64,000 nt of DNA from Pseudomonas sp. GM79 (GCF_000282495.1 NZ_AKJE01000039.1:1-64000); one strand, 5' to 3'. Counted from the stretch's first letter, positions 36,398 through 46,255 are shown. Numbers and translations: made by a program. The notes: a model not told the origin generated them from the sequence alone.

Positions 36398-36562
36398 TCA
36401 GTGTTGAGCACACTTGCAGCCTTTGGTGGAGCATGCTTCGCCGTGTTCGTGATGTTTGGCGCAGGCTTCACAGCAATAGTGCTTGCCGTGACGCGCGATC
36501 GGATGTTCGCCCAGTTTGCAGGAACATTTGGGGCAGTCGCAGATACTTTCACTGTCGATCAT
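36398..36562 (-). CDS. Bacterial metallothionein
   Basis: A 54-residue cysteine-rich metal-binding protein with ten Cys and several His: CDCPKCSC near the start, then HGKHYCCEACAKHHEHGEAC and a CKC end. This is the SmtA/BmtA zinc-finger-like pattern of Pseudomonas metallothioneins, which bind Zn, Cd or Cu. I chose the ATG at 36562 (MIDSES) with GGAG upstream; the longer reading frame adds an unlike N terminus. Confidence 0.9.
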   Translation of the reverse strand: MIDSESICDCPKCSCKLGEHPIARHGKHYCCEACAKHHEHGEACSTKGCKCAQH

Positions 36563-36740
36563 GAGTCTGACTCCATTGTTGTGGTCGTCAAGGTGCCGCG
36601 GGTGCGCGACACCTGAAGCAAATGACCGCTCGTTCCCCAAACGGGTTCAAACAAACCCTTGGACGGTGTTTGCTTACTAATGAAGATAGTCGCGATGCAG
36701 CTACTCATGAATGAACACTGCCGTGTGGTGAGGGGGAAAC

Positions 36741-36922
36741 CCTAATGCAGGTAAGTCAAGGCGCAGAACCTGTGGGAGCGTGGCTTGCCCGCGAAAGCGT
36801 AGTGTCAGTCGATATCAATGTTGAATGACACGACGCCTTCGCGGGCAAGCCACGCTCCCACAGGATTTCCGTCGCTCAAATTTCTTGACTTACCGGCATT
36901 GGGGGGCAAGCCCCCTCGCCAC
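36741..36922. repeat. Extended REPIN followed by a second REP type
   Basis: Core 36771-36862 with the GCGTGGCTTGCCCGCGAA variant on both sides. Flanks CCTAATGCAGGTAAGTCAAG and TTGACTTACCGGCATT pair. Immediately after, GGGGGGCAAGCCCCCTCGCC (36900-36919) is half of a different REP class. Confidence 0.88.
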
Positions 36923-36936
36923 AAAAGCACTTTCAA

Positions 36937-38619
36937 TCAGATACGGAACTGCCCGACCAATTTGCCCAGGCGCTGACCGAGGTCGGCCAGGCTGCGCGAG
37001 GTCTGGGCGCCGAGCTGGGTTTCGTCGGCGACGCTGTCTACGGCCACGGCGATCTGGTGCACGCTGCGGTTGATCTCTTCGGCCACGGCGGTTTGCTCTT
37101 CGGCGGCGCTGGCGATCTGGGCGTTCATCGAGTTGATGGTGCCGATCAACTGGGCCATGGCGTCCAGAGATGCCCCCGCCTCGTTGGCCTGGGCCGACGT
37201 GCCGTCGCCGGCCTCGCTGGAGCGGCGCATGGCCTCGACTGCCGATTGGGTGCCGGCCTGCAAGCGGTCGATCATGCCCTGGATTTCCTGGGTGCTGATT
37301 TGCGTGCGACTGGCCAATGCACGCACTTCGTCGGCGACCACCGCAAAACCACGCCCGGCCTCACCGGCGCGGGCGGCTTCAATAGCGGCGTTGAGCGCCA
37401 GCAGGTTGGTCTGCTCGGCAATCGAACGGATCACCCCGAGAACGCTGACAATCGACGACACGTCTTTCTGCAGGCTGTCGAGCGACACGCCGCTGCTGCG
37501 AATGTCATTCACCAACGCATGAATCTTCACGATGCTGCCGGCCACCACGCGCTTGGCGGCCTGACCTTCTTCGTCGGTCTGCTGGGCAGCGACCGCCGCG
37601 TTTTGCGCGCTCTTGGCCACTTCCTGGGCCGCCGCCGACATCTCATTGATCGCCGTGGCCACCTGATCGGTTTCGTGACGCTGGCGCTCCATGGCTTGAT
37701 CCGAGCGCTGGGCCTGATCGGAGACCTGATTCACCAGCCCGGTCAGTTGCGAGGTCATTTCAGTGATCTGCCGTACCAGACCGTGGATCTTGTCGACGAA
37801 ACGGTTGAACGAGCCGGCCAGTTCGCCGAGTTCATCCTGGCTGGTGATGGTCAGACGCCGGGTCAGGTCGCCCTCGCCCGCCGCGATGTCGTCGAGGTTG
37901 GCTTTCATCAGGTTCAGTGGACGCAGAATGGTGTTGGCCAACAGCATTCCGGCAGCCGCGATCATTAGCAGCACCACCACGGCAATCCCGACAATGCTCA
38001 GCACCACGCCTTGCATGCGTTCCTGGACCTTGGCCTCGACCACCGCCACTTGAGCTTCAATGCCGTCGAGGTTGACCGAGGTACCGACCGCCATGTCCCA
38101 CTTCGGCAGGTATTCGGTGTAGCCGAGCTTGGGCACCAGCACTTGGGTGTTGCCGGGCAGCGTCGAGCTGTATTGCAGGTAGTGAGTACCGTCCTTGGCG
38201 ACTTTCACCAGGTCACGGTTGACGTAGACGCCGTTCGGGTCGCGGTTGTCCTTGAAGCTCTGGCCCACGCCTTCGGGGCTGTTGGCCTTGAACAGGCGCA
38301 CGGTGTTGGAGTCGTAGCCGAAGAAGTAGCCGTCCTTGCCGTAGGTGATACTCGACAGCAACTTGACCACCTGCGCCCGTGCCGCGTCATCGCCGGGAGC
38401 GGCCGCGTCGTAGAGCGGTTTGATCGTGGTCATGGCCACGGCGACGTAACTTTGCAGGGTCGCCTTGGCATCGCTGAGCAGGCGCTGACGGGTTTGCTCG
38501 ACTTCCTTGCGGGCCTGCTCCTGCAGAATGAACAACGTGGTCAGGCTGATGACCAGCGCAAAGAGCAGCACCGGGAGGACGGCAAGGGACAGGACTTTAG
38601 CCTTCAGGCTCATGCGCAT
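36937..38619 (-). CDS. Methyl-accepting chemotaxis protein with Cache sensor
   Basis: A 560-residue chemoreceptor. It has an N-terminal membrane helix (residues about 8-30), a periplasmic sCache_2-type domain ([20 protein letters not shown], then [17 protein letters not shown]), a second helix, HAMP, and a signalling domain with the hairpin tip [35 protein letters not shown]. sCache_2 receptors often bind small carboxylates; the ligand here is unknown. There is no C-terminal CheR-docking pentapeptide. The ATG at 38619 (MRMSLKAK) is preferred over a frame extending far upstream through a REPIN. Confidence 0.92.
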   Translation of the reverse strand: MRMSLKAKVLSLAVLPVLLFALVISLTTLFILQEQARKEVEQTRQRLLSDAKATLQSYVAVAMTTIKPLYDAAAPGDDAARAQVVKLLSSITYGKDGYFFGYDSNTVRLFKANSPEGVGQSFKDNRDPNGVYVNRDLVKVAKDGTHYLQYSSTLPGNTQVLVPKLGYTEYLPKWDMAVGTSVNLDGIEAQVAVVEAKVQERMQGVVLSIVGIAVVVLLMIAAAGMLLANTILRPLNLMKANLDDIAAGEGDLTRRLTITSQDELGELAGSFNRFVDKIHGLVRQITEMTSQLTGLVNQVSDQAQRSDQAMERQRHETDQVATAINEMSAAAQEVAKSAQNAAVAAQQTDEEGQAAKRVVAGSIVKIHALVNDIRSSGVSLDSLQKDVSSIVSVLGVIRSIAEQTNLLALNAAIEAARAGEAGRGFAVVADEVRALASRTQISTQEIQGMIDRLQAGTQSAVEAMRRSSEAGDGTSAQANEAGASLDAMAQLIGTINSMNAQIASAAEEQTAVAEEINRSVHQIAVAVDSVADETQLGAQTSRSLADLGQRLGKLVGQFRI

Positions 38620-38707
38620 GACGTTCACTCTTTTGATTTTGTTGGCGTGGTTAAAGGCTATAACGGCACGCGGGATCAAAAGTTGAGCGAAGGGCAAAGC
38701 AATCAAG

Positions 38708-38811
38708 TGTGGGAGCGGCGGTGCGACGATTCGACTTGCTCGCGAAGGCGGCGGCACATCCAGCATTGATGTGCCTGACAGACCGCTTTCGCGAGCAAGC
38801 CCGCTCCCACA
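38708..38811. repeat. REPIN with an insertion inside the left REP
   Basis: The left half reads TGTGGGAGCGG, then an extra block CGGTGCGACGATTCGA (38719-38734), then CTTGCTCGCGAA. The right half is a normal REP. Confidence 0.88.
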
Positions 38812-38828
38812 TTTGATCCGGGGGTGTT

Positions 38829-40145
38829 TTACAGGACCATCGCCGCCACCCAGCCAAACGCCAGCAATGGCAGGTTGTAGTGCAGGAAGGTCGGGACCAC
38901 GGTGTCCCAGATGTGGTGATGCTGGCCGTCGATGTTCAGACCGGAGGTCGGGCCCAGGGTCGAGTCCGACGCGGGTGACCCGGCATCGCCCAATGCGCCG
39001 GCGGTGCCGACGATGCACACGATGGCGATCGGGCTGAAGCCCAGTTGCACGCACAACGGCACGAAAATCACCGCCAGAATCGGGACGGTGGAAAACGACG
39101 AGCCAATGCCCATGGTCACCAACAGGCCCACCAGCAACATCAGCAGCGCGCCAATGGCTTTGCTGTGGCCGATCCACGAGGCCGAGGTTTCGACCAGCGT
39201 TTGCACCTGCCCGGTGGCTTTGATCACTTCGCCAAACCCGGACGCGGCGATCATGATGAAGCCGATCATCGCCATCATCTTCATGCCTTCGGTGAACAGA
39301 TCATCGGTGTCGCGCCATTTGACGATGCCCGACACCGAAAAGATCAGGAAGCCCGCCAGCGCCCCGATAATCATCGAGTCCAGCAGCAACTGAACAATGA
39401 ACGCAGCGGCAATCGCCAGACCGGCGATCACCAGGCTCATGGGGTTGTATTGCACCGCGACCTGTTCGACCTGCTCGATCTTTTCCAGATCGTAAACGCG
39501 CTTCTTGCGATAGCTGATGAAGGCTGCCGCGAGGCCAAACACCATGCCCAGCGCCGGAATGCCCATGGCATGGGTGACGTTGATACCGCTGATGTCTACC
39601 CCGCTACGGGCGACGTTGGCCAGCAGGATTTCATTGAGAAAGATGTTGCCGAAGCCCACGGGCAGAAACATGTACGGCGTGATCAAGCCGAAGGTGATGA
39701 CGCAGGCAATCAAACGACGGTCCAGTTGCAGTTTGGTCAGCACGTATAACAGTGGCGGCACCAGCAACGGGATAAAGGCGATATGAATCGGCAATATGTT
39801 CTGGGAGGCGATGGCCACCACCCACAGCAGGCCGATCAGCAGCCATTTGACGTTTCCGCCACCGTTGGCGTGCTGGCGATCGACCATGGCCAGGGCCCTG
39901 TCGGCCAGCGCATGGGCCAGGCCGGACTTGGCAATGGCCACCGCGAACGCGCCGAGCAAGGCATAGGACAACGCAACCGTCGCCCCGCCGCCGAGGCCGC
40001 TGTTGAAAGCTTTAAGGGTCGCGTCGATGCCCAGGCCACCGGTCAAGCCACCGACCAGCGCGCCCACAATCAGCGCGATCACCACATGCACGCGGGACAG
40101 GCTGAGTATCAGCATGATGCCGACCGCGGCAATTACTGCATTCAT
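38829..40145 (-). CDS. Na+/H+ antiporter family protein (YuiF type)
   Basis: A 438-residue integral membrane protein with about 11-12 hydrophobic segments. Family signatures are [24 protein letters not shown], a central [20 protein letters not shown], and [39 protein letters not shown] near the C terminus. Relatives exchange Na+ for H+ or transport small organic anions; the sequence alone does not separate these. I chose ATG 40145 with GAGGTAAC upstream. It lies upstream of the chemoreceptor gene on the same strand, with a REPIN between. Confidence 0.85.
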   Translation of the reverse strand: MNAVIAAVGIMLILSLSRVHVVIALIVGALVGGLTGGLGIDATLKAFNSGLGGGATVALSYALLGAFAVAIAKSGLAHALADRALAMVDRQHANGGGNVKWLLIGLLWVVAIASQNILPIHIAFIPLLVPPLLYVLTKLQLDRRLIACVITFGLITPYMFLPVGFGNIFLNEILLANVARSGVDISGINVTHAMGIPALGMVFGLAAAFISYRKKRVYDLEKIEQVEQVAVQYNPMSLVIAGLAIAAAFIVQLLLDSMIIGALAGFLIFSVSGIVKWRDTDDLFTEGMKMMAMIGFIMIAASGFGEVIKATGQVQTLVETSASWIGHSKAIGALLMLLVGLLVTMGIGSSFSTVPILAVIFVPLCVQLGFSPIAIVCIVGTAGALGDAGSPASDSTLGPTSGLNIDGQHHHIWDTVVPTFLHYNLPLLAFGWVAAMVL

Positions 40146-40304
40146 TGTTGTTACCTCAAAGCAGCGCGGTGAGGCAATCACCGCCAAACGGAATGAGTCC
40201 GGCCGGCAGTCTGTATGAGCGCCGCCAGCGGATTAGGAGAAATGGGTTTTATTAGAGGGCGCGCACTGTGCCGGACCGCTGCCGCCTTGTCAAAGCCAAC
40301 ACCT

Positions 40305-40610
40305 GTAGGCGCTGCCGAAGGCTGCGATCTTTTGATTTTCAACGACCTCGATGACGCCAGAAGATCAAAAGATCGCAGCCTTCTGGATGTGAATCAGTGT
40401 CATAAGGGTATGAGTTGTGTCAGGCGACATTGATATTGACTGTACCGCCGCTATCGCGAGCAGGCTCGCTCCCACAGGGGTAGTGGTTGTCCGCAAAATT
40501 TGCAGGCAATACTGATCCCATGTGGGAGCGGGCTTGCCCGCGATGGCGTTGTTTCAGGCGATATCGATGTTGACTGTGCCGCCGTCTTCGCGGGCAAGCC
40601 CGCTCCCACA
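40305..40610. repeat. Three stacked repeat elements
   Basis: A type B hairpin (40305-40385, GTAGGCGCTGCCGAAGGCTG to its mirror), a one-sided REPIN remnant ending in the CGCGAGCAGGCTCGCTCCCA variant (to 40476), and a full REPIN (40521-40610). They fill most of the 492-base gap between the antiporter and bqsS genes. Confidence 0.88.
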
Positions 40611-40637
40611 GGTTAAGCGGCGTCCTTGCGTTTGGAG

Positions 40638-41951
40638 TCAGCGTTTAGGTAGCTCGATCGTCACTTTCAACCCGCCCCACTCGCTTTCCTGCAACTTCAA
40701 CAACCCGCCCCACGTGTCGACGATGTCGCGCACGATGCCCAATCCCAGGCCATGCCCATCCGTCTGTTCATCAAGCCGGGTACCGCGACTGAACACTTGA
40801 GCGCGCTGGTCTTCGGGAATTCCCGGCCCATCGTCTTCCACGCTCAACTCAAACCCTTCAGCCGTTTCGACCACGCTCAGCCGCACCTCGGCATCCGCCC
40901 ATTTGCAGGCGTTGTCCAGCAGGTTGCCGAGCAACTCCAGCAGATCTTCGCGATCCCACGGCAGTTGCAAACCGGCAGGCGCGCGGTAGCTCAAGTCGAG
41001 GTGTTCGCCGTGGATCATGTTCAACGTGGCTAGCAACCCCGGTAGCTCGGCATCACAATCGAACAACGCTCCCGGCAGTGCATCCCCGGACAGCCGGGCG
41101 CGGTTGAGTTCGCGATTGAGCCGTTGCTGAACCTGTTCCAGTTGCGCCTGCATGACTTTGCGCAACTGCGGGTGAGCATCGAGTTTTTCGCTGCAAGCCA
41201 GGCTCAACAACACCGCCAGCGGGGTTTTCAAGGCATGGCCGAGGTTGCCCAAGGCGTTGCGTGAACGCTTGAGGCTGTCTTCGGTGTGGGCCAGCAAATG
41301 GTTGATCTGCGCCACCAGCGGTTCCAGCTCCAGCGGTACTTCTTCGTCGAGTTGTGAACGCTGGCCCTGCTGTAGCTGGGCGATTTGCTCGCGGGCTTTT
41401 TCCAGCGGGCGCAAGGCGCGGCGTACGGTGATCCGTTGCAATAGCAAAATCAACAACAGCCCCGCCAGCCCCAACCCCAGACCGACCTGCTGCATGCGCC
41501 GAAAGCTCTCGCGCACCGGGGTGTAGTCCTGGGCGACGCTGATGGAAATCGCCTGGCCCAACCGGCGATAGTCCGAACGCAACACCAACAACTGCTGGCC
41601 TTCTGGCCCCAATTGCAGATTGCTATGCAGGCCAGGGTGTTCAAGCTGCGGCAGCTCCTGATCCCATAACGAGCGGGAACGCCAATGGCTGTTGGCGAAA
41701 TCGATACGAAAGTAATGCCCGGAGAACGGTCGCTGATAGGCCGGCGACAAATGCCGCTCATCCAGTTGCAAACCCTGCGGCCCACGCACCAGCGCAACCA
41801 GCAGGTTTTCGCTGTCGTTGCGCAACCCGTCTTCGAGGTAGCGTTGCAATCCCATTTCGAACAGCCACAGGCTGGTTTGCGCCAGCACCAGGCCGACGAT
41901 CACCATCACGCTGATCAGGCCCAGGCTCAAGCGGCGCTGGATCGACCTCAC
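40638..41951 (-). CDS. bqsS: Sensor histidine kinase, BqsS/CarS-like
   Basis: A 437-residue inner-membrane sensor kinase. Two membrane segments (about 10-30 and 155-172) enclose a periplasmic domain of about 120 residues. The H-box is H239 in [15 protein letters not shown], then N-box [13 protein letters not shown] and G-box [12 protein letters not shown], with [13 protein letters not shown]. Start is GTG, overlapping the regulator stop by four bases (GTGA). The order with two PepSY genes matches P. aeruginosa PA2656-2659, whose kinase senses Fe(II) or calcium. I do not see the RExxE iron motif in the periplasmic part. Confidence 0.75.
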   Translation of the reverse strand: MRSIQRRLSLGLISVMVIVGLVLAQTSLWLFEMGLQRYLEDGLRNDSENLLVALVRGPQGLQLDERHLSPAYQRPFSGHYFRIDFANSHWRSRSLWDQELPQLEHPGLHSNLQLGPEGQQLLVLRSDYRRLGQAISISVAQDYTPVRESFRRMQQVGLGLGLAGLLLILLLQRITVRRALRPLEKAREQIAQLQQGQRSQLDEEVPLELEPLVAQINHLLAHTEDSLKRSRNALGNLGHALKTPLAVLLSLACSEKLDAHPQLRKVMQAQLEQVQQRLNRELNRARLSGDALPGALFDCDAELPGLLATLNMIHGEHLDLSYRAPAGLQLPWDREDLLELLGNLLDNACKWADAEVRLSVVETAEGFELSVEDDGPGIPEDQRAQVFSRGTRLDEQTDGHGLGLGIVRDIVDTWGGLLKLQESEWGGLKVTIELPKR

Positions 41952-42616
41952 TGGGCTTGCCCGCCGAACAGGTAACCCTGACCGCGACGGGTTTCGATCA
42001 CGCTGCGGCCGAGCTTGCGTCGCAGGTGGTTGACGTGAACTTCCAGCACGTTGGAATCGCGCTCGGTTTCACCGTCGTAGAGGTGTTCAGCGAGGTGGCT
42101 TTTGGAAAGGATCTGTTCAGGGTGCAGCATGAAGTAACGCAGAAGGCGAAACTCGGCGGCGGTGAGCTGGATGTCCGCACCGTCGCGGGTCACGCACTGG
42201 CGACCTTCATCCAGATGCAAACCGGCGGCCTTGAGCGTCGGCTGATTGGCGTGACCGTGGGAGCGGCGTAACAATGCCTGGACTCGCAGGTGCAACTCTT
42301 CGGGGTGAAACGGTTTGGTCAGGTAATCGTCGGCGCCGGTCTTGAGACCTTCGATCCGCTCGGCCCAGGAACCGCGCGCGGTGAGGATCAGAACGGGTGT
42401 GGCCAAGCCGCCGGCCCGCCATTGCGCCAGCACGTCGAGCCCCGGCAAACCCGGCAGTCCCAGGTCAAGGATGATCAGGTCATAAGGCTCGCTGCTGCCC
42501 TGGTACACCGCATCGCGGCCGTCGGCCAGCCAATCCACCGCGTAACCCTGCCGGTTGAGGCCGGCCATCAATTCGTCGGCCAGCGGCACATGGTCTTCCA
42601 CCAGGAGCAAACGCAT
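41948..42616 (-). CDS. bqsR: OmpR-family response regulator, BqsR/CarR-like
   Basis: A 222-residue regulator. The receiver domain has D51 in [15 protein letters not shown], and the DNA-binding winged helix occupies about 125-218, ending [13 protein letters not shown]. It overlaps the kinase gene by four bases and starts three bases after the second PepSY stop, so all four genes form one operon. Metal-responsive control of membrane and envelope genes is inferred from the P. aeruginosa counterpart. Confidence 0.78.
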   Translation of the reverse strand: MRLLLVEDHVPLADELMAGLNRQGYAVDWLADGRDAVYQGSSEPYDLIILDLGLPGLPGLDVLAQWRAGGLATPVLILTARGSWAERIEGLKTGADDYLTKPFHPEELHLRVQALLRRSHGHANQPTLKAAGLHLDEGRQCVTRDGADIQLTAAEFRLLRYFMLHPEQILSKSHLAEHLYDGETERDSNVLEVHVNHLRRKLGRSVIETRRGQGYLFGGQAQ

Positions 42617-42619
42617 CGG

Positions 42620-42940
42620 TCAGTCTTCCTTGTCTTTAAGTAAATGGCCGGTGGTGGCGTTGAGGTCTAGCTCGCGCACCATACCTTCGGCGGTCAGCAG
42701 CTCGACCTCGTAAATGTAGACGTCGTGCTTCTCCTCAAGCTCGGCTTCCAGCAACTTGGCCCCGGGATAGAGGTCCAGCGCTTGCTGCAAGAGCTGCTCC
42801 AGCGGCAGGATCACACCTTGTTGGCGCAGGCGCAGGGCCTCGTCCTGATCCAGGTCGCGGGCCATGACCACCGAGCAAAATGCCAGGAGCGCCAGCGCCA
42901 TCCGACTGCTGGCGCGTCGATTTAAACAAAACACCTTCAT
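42620..42940 (-). CDS. PepSY-domain periplasmic protein (second of a pair)
   Basis: A 106-residue exported protein, signal peptide ending about VVMA|RDL. The PepSY part contains ALDLYPGAKLLEAELEEKHDVYIYEVELL and a terminal TTGHLLKDK. It is clearly a tandem duplicate of the preceding gene: both have ARDL-x-x-DEALRLR at the mature N terminus. Its ATG overlaps the preceding stop (TAATG). PepSY proteins often sit next to kinases and may modulate the sensor. Confidence 0.82.
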   Translation of the reverse strand: MKVFCLNRRASSRMALALLAFCSVVMARDLDQDEALRLRQQGVILPLEQLLQQALDLYPGAKLLEAELEEKHDVYIYEVELLTAEGMVRELDLNATTGHLLKDKED

Positions 42941-43248
42941 TACGTATCCTGATGATCCTTGAGAACCTGCCCGCTGACAGCGTCCAATTCCAGGTCCCAC
43001 TCAAGGCCCTGCGGGTCGCGCAGTTCCACCTGGTAGATGTACTTGCCGTACTCTTCTTCAAGCTCGGTTTCGCTGATTTTGGCGCCGGGGTGTTTGGCCA
43101 ATGCCGTGGCGTTGAGCTTCTCGAAGGACACAATGGTACCAGCGTCGCGCAGTCTCAGGGCTTCGTCGGGGCCCAGGTCGCGCGCGTGGGCGATACTGGC
43201 GGTCAGGCTGATAAGGGATGCGGTGAATATGGCAGTCAGGATTTTCAT
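42940..43248 (-). CDS. PepSY-domain periplasmic protein (first of a pair)
   Basis: A 102-residue exported protein with signal peptide ending SIAHA|RDL. The PepSY domain is KHPGAKISETELEEEYGKYI then YQVELRDPQGLEWDLELDAVSGQVL. It is the first gene of the four-gene unit PepSY-PepSY-bqsR-bqsS. Upstream lies a direct repeat CTTAGTGATTCGAA/CTTAACTGAAACTG that could be an OmpR-family site. Confidence 0.82.
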   Translation of the reverse strand: MKILTAIFTASLISLTASIAHARDLGPDEALRLRDAGTIVSFEKLNATALAKHPGAKISETELEEEYGKYIYQVELRDPQGLEWDLELDAVSGQVLKDHQDT

Positions 43249-43363
43249 GGGGTGTCTCCGTATTTTTTTATGTGTTGCTACAAGAGCTACCTTAGTGATT
43301 CGAACTTAACTGAAACTGAATTGCCATCATTGGGGCTGGCACCACGATATCGCAGCCATACAC

Positions 43364-43379
43364 CAAGCCCGCTCCCACA
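43364..43379. repeat. Truncated single REP
   Basis: CAAGCCCGCTCCCACA only; no partner half is nearby. Confidence 0.7.
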
Positions 43380-43411
43380 TAATCCCACGCCTGCTAAACA
43401 TCGAGCCCGGT

Positions 43412-44491
43412 ATGACCGCGATCCACATCAAGTTCCCTTCCCTGACTATCAAGGCCGGCCCGCGTGCCTTGGCGCGCATCCGTGCAAATGGCTTGAGCGC
43501 CGCCGATGTGGGCACGCTGCCGGGCGCCGCCGGTGGCCCGAAAGCGTTGGGAATTCAGGGGCTGGATCTGGCGCTGTTCGGCGAATGGCTGCCGGCGGCG
43601 CCCCGGGAGCGTTCGCTGATCGGCGCCTCGGTGGGTTCCTGGCGGTTCGCCAGCGCCTGCCTGCCGGATGCCGCCGAAGGCATCCGCCGCCTCGGTCATC
43701 TGTATACCGAGCAGAATTTCGCCAAGGGCGTGACCATGGCGCAGATCAGCCAGAGTTCCCGGCGCATGCTCGATGACTTGCTCGACGGCCGCGATGCCTC
43801 GATTCTGGACAACGCCCACTACCGACTGAACATCATGGTGGTCAAAAGTCACGGCCTGCTGGCGGACGATCATCGCGGTCGGCTGGGGCTGGGCCTGTCA
43901 TCGGTGATCGCCGACAACCTGCGCGGGCGCGCGCGGCTGTCGCGGCATTTCGAACGGCTGATCATCCACGACCCGCGCCTGGCGCCACCCGTCAACGCGC
44001 TGAATGACTTCCCGTCGCGCTTCGTTGCGCTGGATGCCGGCAACCTGCGCCAGGCCCTGCTCGCCTCGGGTTCGATCCCGATGGTCATGCAAGGCGTGCG
44101 CGACCTCCCGGGTGCCGGCGCCGGGACGTTTCGCGATGGCGGACTGCTGGACTATCACCTCGACTTGCCCTACAGCGGCAATGACATTGTGCTGTATCCG
44201 CACTTCACTGATCGAGTGATCCCCGGCTGGTTCGACAAGACCCTGCCGTGGCGTCGTGCCTGTCCTGCGCGCTTGCAGGATGTTCTGTTGCTGGCGCCGT
44301 CAAAGGAATATCTGTCGCGCCTGCCCTACGGCAAACTGCCGGACCGTAACGACTTCAAGCGCTTCATGGGCGACGCCCCAAGCCGGCAGAAATACTGGCG
44401 CGCGACAATGGATGAAAGCCGCAGGCTAGGTGACGAGTTTCTCGAACTGACCGCCAACGGTCGCCTCGGCGAGCGCTTGCTGACCCTCTAG
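43412..44491 (+). CDS. Patatin-like phospholipase
   Basis: A 359-residue cytoplasmic protein of the patatin family. It has an oxyanion-type GAAGGPKALGIQGLD (residues 38-52), the nucleophile elbow GASVGS with S73, and the catalytic Asp in FRDGGLLDYHLDLP. A Ser-Asp dyad lipid acyl hydrolase is expected; substrate unknown. The stop codon TAG (44489-44491) uses the first two bases of an adjoining MITE-like element, so the ancestral C terminus may have been different. Confidence 0.87.
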   Translation: MTAIHIKFPSLTIKAGPRALARIRANGLSAADVGTLPGAAGGPKALGIQGLDLALFGEWLPAAPRERSLIGASVGSWRFASACLPDAAEGIRRLGHLYTEQNFAKGVTMAQISQSSRRMLDDLLDGRDASILDNAHYRLNIMVVKSHGLLADDHRGRLGLGLSSVIADNLRGRARLSRHFERLIIHDPRLAPPVNALNDFPSRFVALDAGNLRQALLASGSIPMVMQGVRDLPGAGAGTFRDGGLLDYHLDLPYSGNDIVLYPHFTDRVIPGWFDKTLPWRRACPARLQDVLLLAPSKEYLSRLPYGKLPDRNDFKRFMGDAPSRQKYWRATMDESRRLGDEFLELTANGRLGERLLTL

Positions 44492-44649
44492 TGCCCTGTC
44501 TCGCCAATACTGTTCCTTTTTGACGGTGGCTGTTGTCGCCATGCTGCGTTGCCGCTCCTCGCCATAGCGGGCTATGACTCGTCGCGGCGCCTTGCCTGAC
44601 GACAACAGCCACTCGCCAAAAGAGGAACGTATTGGTGAGACAGGACACT
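44490..44649. mobile_element. 160-bp MITE-like element with 21-bp terminal inverted repeats
   Basis: Ends AGTGCCCTGTCTCGCCAATA (44490) and TATTGGTGAGACAGGACACT (to 44649) are inverted with two mismatches. The pairing continues inward through GTTCCTTTTTGACGGTGGCT and GTTGTCGCC against its mirror, then a second inner pair around CGCCATAGCGGGCTATGACT. There is no coding capacity. It could fold as one long hairpin. Confidence 0.75.
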
Positions 44650-44746
44650 GGTCAGTGTTTTCCCGCATCGCCAAACACAAGCTGGTAAACTCGCCACCTG
44701 CCCATATCGCCGCGGCGATCGCCACCTGACAGAGCTGAACATCACT

Positions 44747-45103
44747 GTGGAAATCTTCAAAGAGTTTACCTTCGAGTCTGCCCACCGCCTGCCCCACGTG
44801 CCGGACGGCCACAAGTGCGGTCGCCTGCACGGTCACTCGTTCAAAGTGGCGATTCACCTGAGCGGCGATCTCGATCCGCACACGGGCTGGATCCGCGACT
44901 TCTCGGAAATCAAGGCGATCTTCAAGCCGCTCTACGAGCGTCTGGACCATAACTACCTGAACGACATTCCCGGCCTGGAAAACCCGACCAGCGAAGTGCT
45001 GGCCAAGTGGATCTGGAATGAATTGAAGCCCCTGCTGCCGGAACTCAGCGCGATTCGCATCCACGAGACCTGCACCAGCGGTTGCATCTATCGCGGTGAA
45101 TAA
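44747..45103 (+). CDS. queD: 6-carboxytetrahydropterin synthase QueD
   Basis: QueD converts dihydroneopterin triphosphate to 6-carboxytetrahydropterin, the second step towards preQ0 and queuosine. The 118-residue product has the zinc ligands in [20 protein letters not shown] and HGHSF, the catalytic Cys in the same stretch, LDHNYLND, and the Glu in [13 protein letters not shown]. It starts with GTG and has only a weak ribosome site. queF, the last enzyme named here in the pathway, is 41 kb away. Confidence 0.95.
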   Translation: MEIFKEFTFESAHRLPHVPDGHKCGRLHGHSFKVAIHLSGDLDPHTGWIRDFSEIKAIFKPLYERLDHNYLNDIPGLENPTSEVLAKWIWNELKPLLPELSAIRIHETCTSGCIYRGE

Positions 45104-45130
45104 ACCGATCTAAAGACAACGAGAATCCCC

Positions 45131-45220
45131 TGTGGGAGCGGGCTTGCTCGCGAAGGCGGCGGCACAGTCAACATCAATGTCGCCTGACACGACGTCTTCG
45201 CGAGCAAGCCCGCTCCCACA
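45131..45220. repeat. REPIN
   Basis: Complete inverted REP pair after queD. Confidence 0.95.
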
Positions 45221-45250
45221 GGTGGAACTGCGTTTCGTCAGTGAATAGAG

Positions 45251-45276
45251 AAACAGCCTTCAATGGCTGTTTTTTT
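45251..45276 (+). terminator. Rho-independent terminator
   Basis: AAACAGCC-TTCAAT-GGCTGTTT with a run of seven T. It probably ends the queD transcript, with the REPIN inside the 3' untranslated region. Confidence 0.85.
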
Positions 45277-45319
45277 ATGCTTATGCTTCTTGGCTCGCAC
45301 ATGCCAAGAGGACGCTCCC

Positions 45320-46150
45320 ATGGCTGACTGGCCGCTGGCTCAGACCTATCGCTTCAACGGGCATTCCGTGCGCTACGCCGTGCGTGGCGACGGTCCACCG
45401 TTGGTGTTCGTGCATGGCACACCCTTCTCTTCTTATGTGTGGCACCGGATTGCGCCGCACTTCATCACCACGCACCGGGTGCACTACTTCGATCTGCTGG
45501 GTTACGGGCAATCCACACAACCGGACGGCGATGTGTCGCTGGGCGTACAAAACCAACTGTTGGCGCAATTGCTGGAGCACTGGGGCCTGCAACGGCCAGA
45601 CGTGGTGGCCCACGATTTCGGCGGCGCCACCGCGTTGCGCGCGCATCTGCTCAATGGCAAGGATTACCGCAGCCTGACGCTGATCGACCCGGTGGCGCTG
45701 TCGCCCTGGGGTTCGCCATTCGTGCAGCATGTGCGTCAGCATGAAGCCGCATTCAGCGGATTGCCCGATTACATTCAGCAGGCGATTGTACCGGCCTATA
45801 TTCGCGGCGCGATCAAGCGCGAGATTCCCGATCAAGAGCTGGCGCCCTATGTGCGGCCATGGCTTGGGGAGCCTGGGCAAGCAGCGTTCTATCGGCAGAT
45901 CGCGCAGATGGATGAACGTTATACCCGCGAGGTCGAAGGGCTGTATCCGACGGTTCGCTGCCCGGTGCAGATTCTTTGGGGAGAGGACGATCAGTGGATT
46001 CCCATCGAGCGCGGCCGGGCGCTGCAACAGATGATTGCCGGGTCGCAGTTTCATGCCATTGCGAATGCCGGGCATCTGGTTCAGGAGGATGCGCCGGAGG
46101 TGATTGTGGCGGCGCTGCTGCGGTTTTTGCCCCTGCACAATTCCCCCTGA
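45320..46150 (+). CDS. Alpha/beta hydrolase with Asp nucleophile
   Basis: A 276-residue hydrolase. The oxyanion region is VFVHGTPFSSYVWHRIAP, and the nucleophile elbow is VVAHDFGGATALRAHL, with Asp99 in place of the usual serine, as in epoxide hydrolases and haloalkane dehalogenases. The catalytic acid region is LWGEDDQWIP and the histidine is in NAGHLVQEDAPE. It may be a haloalkane dehalogenase-like or epoxide hydrolase-like enzyme. I start at ATG 45320 with GAGGA upstream; the longer frame runs into the terminator. Confidence 0.87.
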   Translation: MADWPLAQTYRFNGHSVRYAVRGDGPPLVFVHGTPFSSYVWHRIAPHFITTHRVHYFDLLGYGQSTQPDGDVSLGVQNQLLAQLLEHWGLQRPDVVAHDFGGATALRAHLLNGKDYRSLTLIDPVALSPWGSPFVQHVRQHEAAFSGLPDYIQQAIVPAYIRGAIKREIPDQELAPYVRPWLGEPGQAAFYRQIAQMDERYTREVEGLYPTVRCPVQILWGEDDQWIPIERGRALQQMIAGSQFHAIANAGHLVQEDAPEVIVAALLRFLPLHNSP

Positions 46151-46165
46151 AAAAACCGAATCCAT

Positions 46166-46255
46166 TGTGGGAGCGGGCTTGCTCGCGAAAGCAGTGTGTC
46201 AGCCAGCATCATTGTTGAATGTCAGGCTGCTTTCGCGAGCAAGCCCGCTCCCACA
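46166..46255. repeat. REPIN
   Basis: Complete inverted REP pair between the hydrolase and codB. Confidence 0.95.

Noticed and set aside
43291..43310. BqsR box upstream of the PepSY-bqsRS unit
   Set aside because: CTTAG and CTTAA recur with a 14-base period; the reported TTAAG-N6-TTAAG site has an 11-base period, so the match is not good enough.
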